DNA of 24,295 nucleotides from Thermococcaceae archaeon (GTDB lineage Archaea > Methanobacteriota_B > Thermococci > Thermococcales > Thermococcaceae), in the NCBI GenBank assembly GCA_027064745.1, contig JAMOPD010000002.1:1-24295 (forward strand), written 5' to 3'. The notes below the pieces were generated by a model. It saw only the letters and a program-made list of their open reading frames with translations, was not told the DNA's origin and ran no database searches. Position numbers and translations under genes: made by a program. Below, piece after piece: positions 21,974 to 24,295 of this stretch (position 1 is its first letter; the number at the start of each line of letters is the position of its first letter).

Positions 21974-23329
21974 ATGGCCGTTCATCCGATTGATTACCGC
22001 TACGGAAGCGAGGAAATGAGGCGCATCTGGGATGAGGAGAATAAACTCCAAAAACTTCTCGAGGTTGAGGCCGCTCTGGCAAGGGCCCACGCAAAGGTAG
22101 GCAACATCCCCGAGGAGAGCGCCCGTGTTATCTCTGAGCGGGCCAACACGAAGTGGGTGAAACTCGAGCGCGTCAAGGAGATAGAGGCCGAGATACACCA
22201 CGATATAATGGCCGTCGTCAAGGCCCTGAGTGAAGTTTGTGGGGAGCACGGCAAGTACGTCCACCTTGGCGCCACCTCCAACGATATAATAGACACCGCC
22301 AACACCCTCCTCATAAAGGAGAGCCTGGAGATAGTGGAGAACGACCTCAGGGAGATACGCTCGATTCTCAAGAACCTTGCCAGGGAGCACAAGTACACCG
22401 TCTGCATAGGAAGAACCCACGGCCAGCACGCAGTGCCGACCACCTACGGCATGAAGTTCGCGATATGGCTCGACGAGATACAGAGGCACTTGGACAGAAT
22501 AGAGGAACTGAAGGAAAGGGTTTTGGTCGGCCAGATGAGCGGCGCCGTTGGGACGATGGCAAGCTTCGGGGACAAGGGGCTCGAGATACAGCGCCTCGTT
22601 ATGGAGGATCTCGGACTAAAGCCAGCCAGGATAAGCAACCAGATAATCCAGCGCGACGTCTATGCGGAGCTTATGGCGGTTCTCGCTCTCATCGCCTCGA
22701 CCCTTGACAAGATTGCCCTGGAGATAAGGAACCTTCAGAGGACGGAGATACTTGAGATCAGCGAGCCCTTCGGGAAGAAACAGGTGGGCTCCTCAACGAT
22801 GCCCCACAAGAGGAACCCCATCAGGAGCGAGAAGGTGAGCGGTCTGGCGAGGGTTTTGTACTCGAACGTCTTCCCAGCCTTGCTCAACAATCCCCTCTGG
22901 CACGAGAGAGACCTCACGAACTCCTCCGTTGAGAGGGTCATCCTTCCGGAGAGCTTTGTCCTGCTTGAGGAGATGCTCAAGAGCATGAGGAAGGTTCTCT
23001 CGGGACTGGAGTTCTTCCCCGAGAACATTAAGAGGAACTTGCACATGACTCACAACCTCATCATGGCCGAGCCGCTGATGCTGAAGCTAACTGAGAAGGG
23101 CATGGGGAGGCAGAAGGCACATGAACTCGTCAGAGGGCTGGCTATGAAGGCATTCAGGGAGAACAGAGACCTGATCGAGGTTGCCAAGGAAAACGAAGAT
23201 GTGAGAAAGTTCTTAACTGAGGACGATTTTGAGAGCCTGAAGCCGGAGAACTACATAGGGATGGCACCCCAGATAGTCGACAATGTAATCGCGTGGATAG
23301 AGGAGAAAGAGCGAAAAGAAGGGATTTAA
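21974..23329 (+). CDS. purB: Adenylosuccinate lyase
   Basis: 451-residue PurB of the fumarase/aspartase superfamily; it catalyses two steps of purine synthesis, SAICAR to AICAR and adenylosuccinate to AMP, each releasing fumarate. Signatures are HPIDYRYGSEEMRRIW at the start, HHDIMAVVKALSE (75-87), HLGATSND (97-104), GRTHGQHAVPTTYG (146-159) with the catalytic-region histidine, and the superfamily motif GSSTMPHKRNP (272-282) on the mobile signature loop; EISEPFGKKQVGS precedes it. Full length with no missing motif. ATG 21974 is supported by GGTGAT 3 nt upstream and a promoter that lies inside the longer frame. It is GC-richer than the flanking regions. No other pur genes are adjacent, so it is probably transcribed alone. 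Confidence 0.96.
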   Translation: MAVHPIDYRYGSEEMRRIWDEENKLQKLLEVEAALARAHAKVGNIPEESARVISERANTKWVKLERVKEIEAEIHHDIMAVVKALSEVCGEHGKYVHLGATSNDIIDTANTLLIKESLEIVENDLREIRSILKNLAREHKYTVCIGRTHGQHAVPTTYGMKFAIWLDEIQRHLDRIEELKERVLVGQMSGAVGTMASFGDKGLEIQRLVMEDLGLKPARISNQIIQRDVYAELMAVLALIASTLDKIALEIRNLQRTEILEISEPFGKKQVGSSTMPHKRNPIRSEKVSGLARVLYSNVFPALLNNPLWHERDLTNSSVERVILPESFVLLEEMLKSMRKVLSGLEFFPENIKRNLHMTHNLIMAEPLMLKLTEKGMGRQKAHELVRGLAMKAFRENRDLIEVAKENEDVRKFLTEDDFESLKPENYIGMAPQIVDNVIAWIEEKERKEGI

Positions 23330-23386
23330 TCCCTTTCTCTCTGATTTAACGCCATAACCATCTTTTTTGGTCTGGATGTCAAGTGA

Positions 23387-23560
23387 CTCTCAAATTTTTT
23401 GGTAAGTTTTTACTTTTTAGTTTATTTGTAATTTTAGAATTTTAGTTCATAATTTTTATTCACAATTTTAAAATCATTCTTCCTTTTAGTTTATTCATTT
23501 TAAAATTACTATTTAAAAAATTAAATCTTGACGATTTTTGACTATAATCAAGCGTAAAAT
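23387..23560. other. Very AT-rich low-complexity intergenic stretch
   Basis: After purB, about 170 nt are dominated by A/T runs with short recurring words: TTTTAGTTTATT occurs near 23416 and again near 23483, and ATTTTAAAAT-type palindromic words near 23465 and 23498. No open frame or structured RNA is apparent. It may hold the purB transcription terminator (T-runs on the plus strand) and could mark the edge of a rearranged region. Confidence 0.5.
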
Positions 23561-23586
23561 CTGGACTAAATGTGCGGTGTTGTTCA

Positions 23587-24021
23587 TGGCAATTCCAAGG
23601 CTGGTGGGACAGGGGGAGATTGGTTATAGCATCGCTTGTTGTTGGCTCCTTATCCTGCCCGCTTCGGTGGTTCTGGGGCTGACATCATGCTAATGTTCTC
23701 AGATTCCCAAAAGTTAACTTCTAAGATCCGGTTTTCATGGGGCAAAATTTGGTTACAATTAAAGGTGGTATAAATTTGGAGCACGAGGTCTCTGTGATAG
23801 GGGTGTATTCTGTGGTGTTGGGCCAACTCAAAAAGTCGATGATCGCTTCGGAAGCGTTGTTGGACATGGAGATTCTTGACTGGCTACTCTCCCTAATGCC
23901 ATGGAAACGCAGATTATACTGGATCCGATCACTGGGGACGCCTGAAATCGCAAGAGACACACTGTCCATTGGATGGACAACATTGTGCCATAGTTTTAGA
24001 TATAATGTACCTTATATCTAA
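23587..24021 (+). pseudogene. Possible glycosyltransferase-like gene remnants in shifting frames
   Basis: No intact gene is recognised here. In one frame (after the stop at 23627-23629, to about 23772) the text LLLAPYPARFGGSGADIM resembles the N-terminal strand and glycine loop of family-4-type glycosyltransferases. In the next frame, within 23737-24021, LEHEVSVIGVYS resembles the following strand of the same fold. A 35-codon frame from ATG 23587 overlaps the first piece in a third register. The order is right for one decayed gene, but the spacing is longer than usual and the rest matches nothing I know. The 94-codon open frame at 23737 could instead be fortuitous. Confidence 0.25.
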
Positions 24022-24023
24022 AA
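23994..24023. repeat. 12-bp perfect inverted repeat (hairpin, 6-nt loop)
   Basis: TTTTAGATATAA (23994-24005) and TTATATCTAAAA (24012-24023) are exact complements around TGTACC. Words with GTAC (AATGTAC, CGTACATTA) cluster just after it to about 24045. It could be a terminator-like or protein-binding hairpin, or a terminal repeat of a lost element. Smaller palindromes lie nearby at 23843-23855 (CGCTTC/GAAGCG) and about 23963-23979 (TGTCCAT/ATGGACA). Confidence 0.6.
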
Positions 24024-24295
24024 TTAACGTACATTAATATACATTATCAAGCGCGTGCGAGCTTCAATTTACATGTGATGCTTCGTTGTATAATAGTTTT
24101 TCTGTTAGACCTCGCGTGATATTTAACTCGCTTATACCTGATAGCACCGCGTTTGCTCTGATCTTGTACTTCTAGCATGTCTTGATAAAAAATGATCCGT
24201 TGCAGGCGCTAAAGCCACTTGAAGGTAGATAATTGTATTAATCAAATGAACGGTTAAGAAAAATGTCTATTGCACTTGTCATGTTCAAATATGTT
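24024..24295. other. Unassigned right-edge sequence, no intact gene seen
   Basis: The last 270 nt hold no open frame with a start and ribosome site. One plus frame (about 24045-24173, then on past a TAG to a TAA near 24230) reads VIFNSLIPDSTAFALILYF, then NDPLQALKPLEGR, which looks protein-like and might continue the decay seen to its left. No tRNA, CRISPR repeat or transposase motif was found. Confidence 0.35.

Noticed and set aside
22237..22707. 156-codon plus-strand frame rich in Arg/Pro/His
   Set aside because: Overlaps purB in another register; composition is the usual artefact of a GC-rich gene.
23721..23969. 82-codon minus-strand frame
   Set aside because: No recognisable domain, no ribosome site, and it opposes the equally weak plus-strand frames in a decayed region.
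23330..24295. CRISPR leader or array, or tRNA, in the right-hand non-coding region
   Set aside because: No regularly spaced direct repeats and no T-loop (GGTTCGAATCC-like) sequence or cloverleaf could be found on either strand.

Overview
The window reads as a chromosomal segment of a hyperthermophilic euryarchaeon of the order Thermococcales (Thermococcus, Pyrococcus or Palaeococcus type). The signs are an Alba chromatin protein, THEP1-type NTPase, DUF835, DUF504/MJ1316 and CBS-zinc-ribbon proteins, an archaeal Lhr helicase, two archaeal-type ATPases, GGTGAT Shine-Dalgarno sites 3-6 nt before start codons, and BRE/TATA boxes about 25 nt upstream of expected transcript starts. The species cannot be fixed from this sequence. 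Base composition is uneven from gene to gene: the surface-protein body, the M20 peptidase, the second ATPase and purB look GC-rich, and most other genes look AT-richer.

Layout. 1-2836 (-): a very large secreted beta-helix/Ig-like surface protein that runs off the left edge. 3050-4101 (-): TatD nuclease with a coupled small protein. 4165-5133 (+): a ferritin-like/DUF835 fusion that shares a perfectly palindromic promoter with tatD. 5130-6148 (-): MBL-fold hydrolase and DUF504 protein, separated by a roughly 90-bp tandem duplication that left a 24-codon truncated DUF504 copy. 6284-6760 (-) DUF985 cupin and 6835-7890 (+) M20 deacylase diverge from one TATA. 7935-11483 (+): an accessory-looking block of two P-loop ATPases, the first bracketed by an identical palindrome at its start and stop and the second ending in a PD-(D/E)XK-like domain, followed by a decayed gene with two frameshifts and a stop. 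11614-14400 (-): Lhr-type helicase. 14562-16022 (+): DHA2-like MFS exporter, convergent with an iron-type alcohol dehydrogenase (16029-17168, -). 17208-18390 (-): a secreted propeller-like protein broken by one frameshift. 18449-19507 (-): MtnA-type isomerase, divergent from THEP1 NTPase (19563-20084, +). 20114-20647 (-): CBS pair with zinc ribbon. 20779-21405 (-): a winged-helix regulator anchored by two membrane segments. 21508-21783 (-): Alba. 21974-23329 (+): adenylosuccinate lyase. 23330-24295: AT-rich DNA without an intact gene, with hairpins and possible remnants of a glycosyltransferase-like gene.

Most genes are housekeeping or general metabolism: purine synthesis (PurB), methionine salvage or nucleoside-derived ribose (MtnA), nucleic-acid processing (TatD, Lhr, DUF504) and chromatin (Alba). 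No complete undescribed multi-gene system can be demonstrated. The best candidates for new biology are the palindrome-bracketed ATPase block, the membrane-tethered wHTH regulator with its Thr-rich external loop, and the ferritin-like/DUF835 fusion with its symmetric promoter. No tRNA, rRNA, CRISPR array or intact insertion sequence was recognised.
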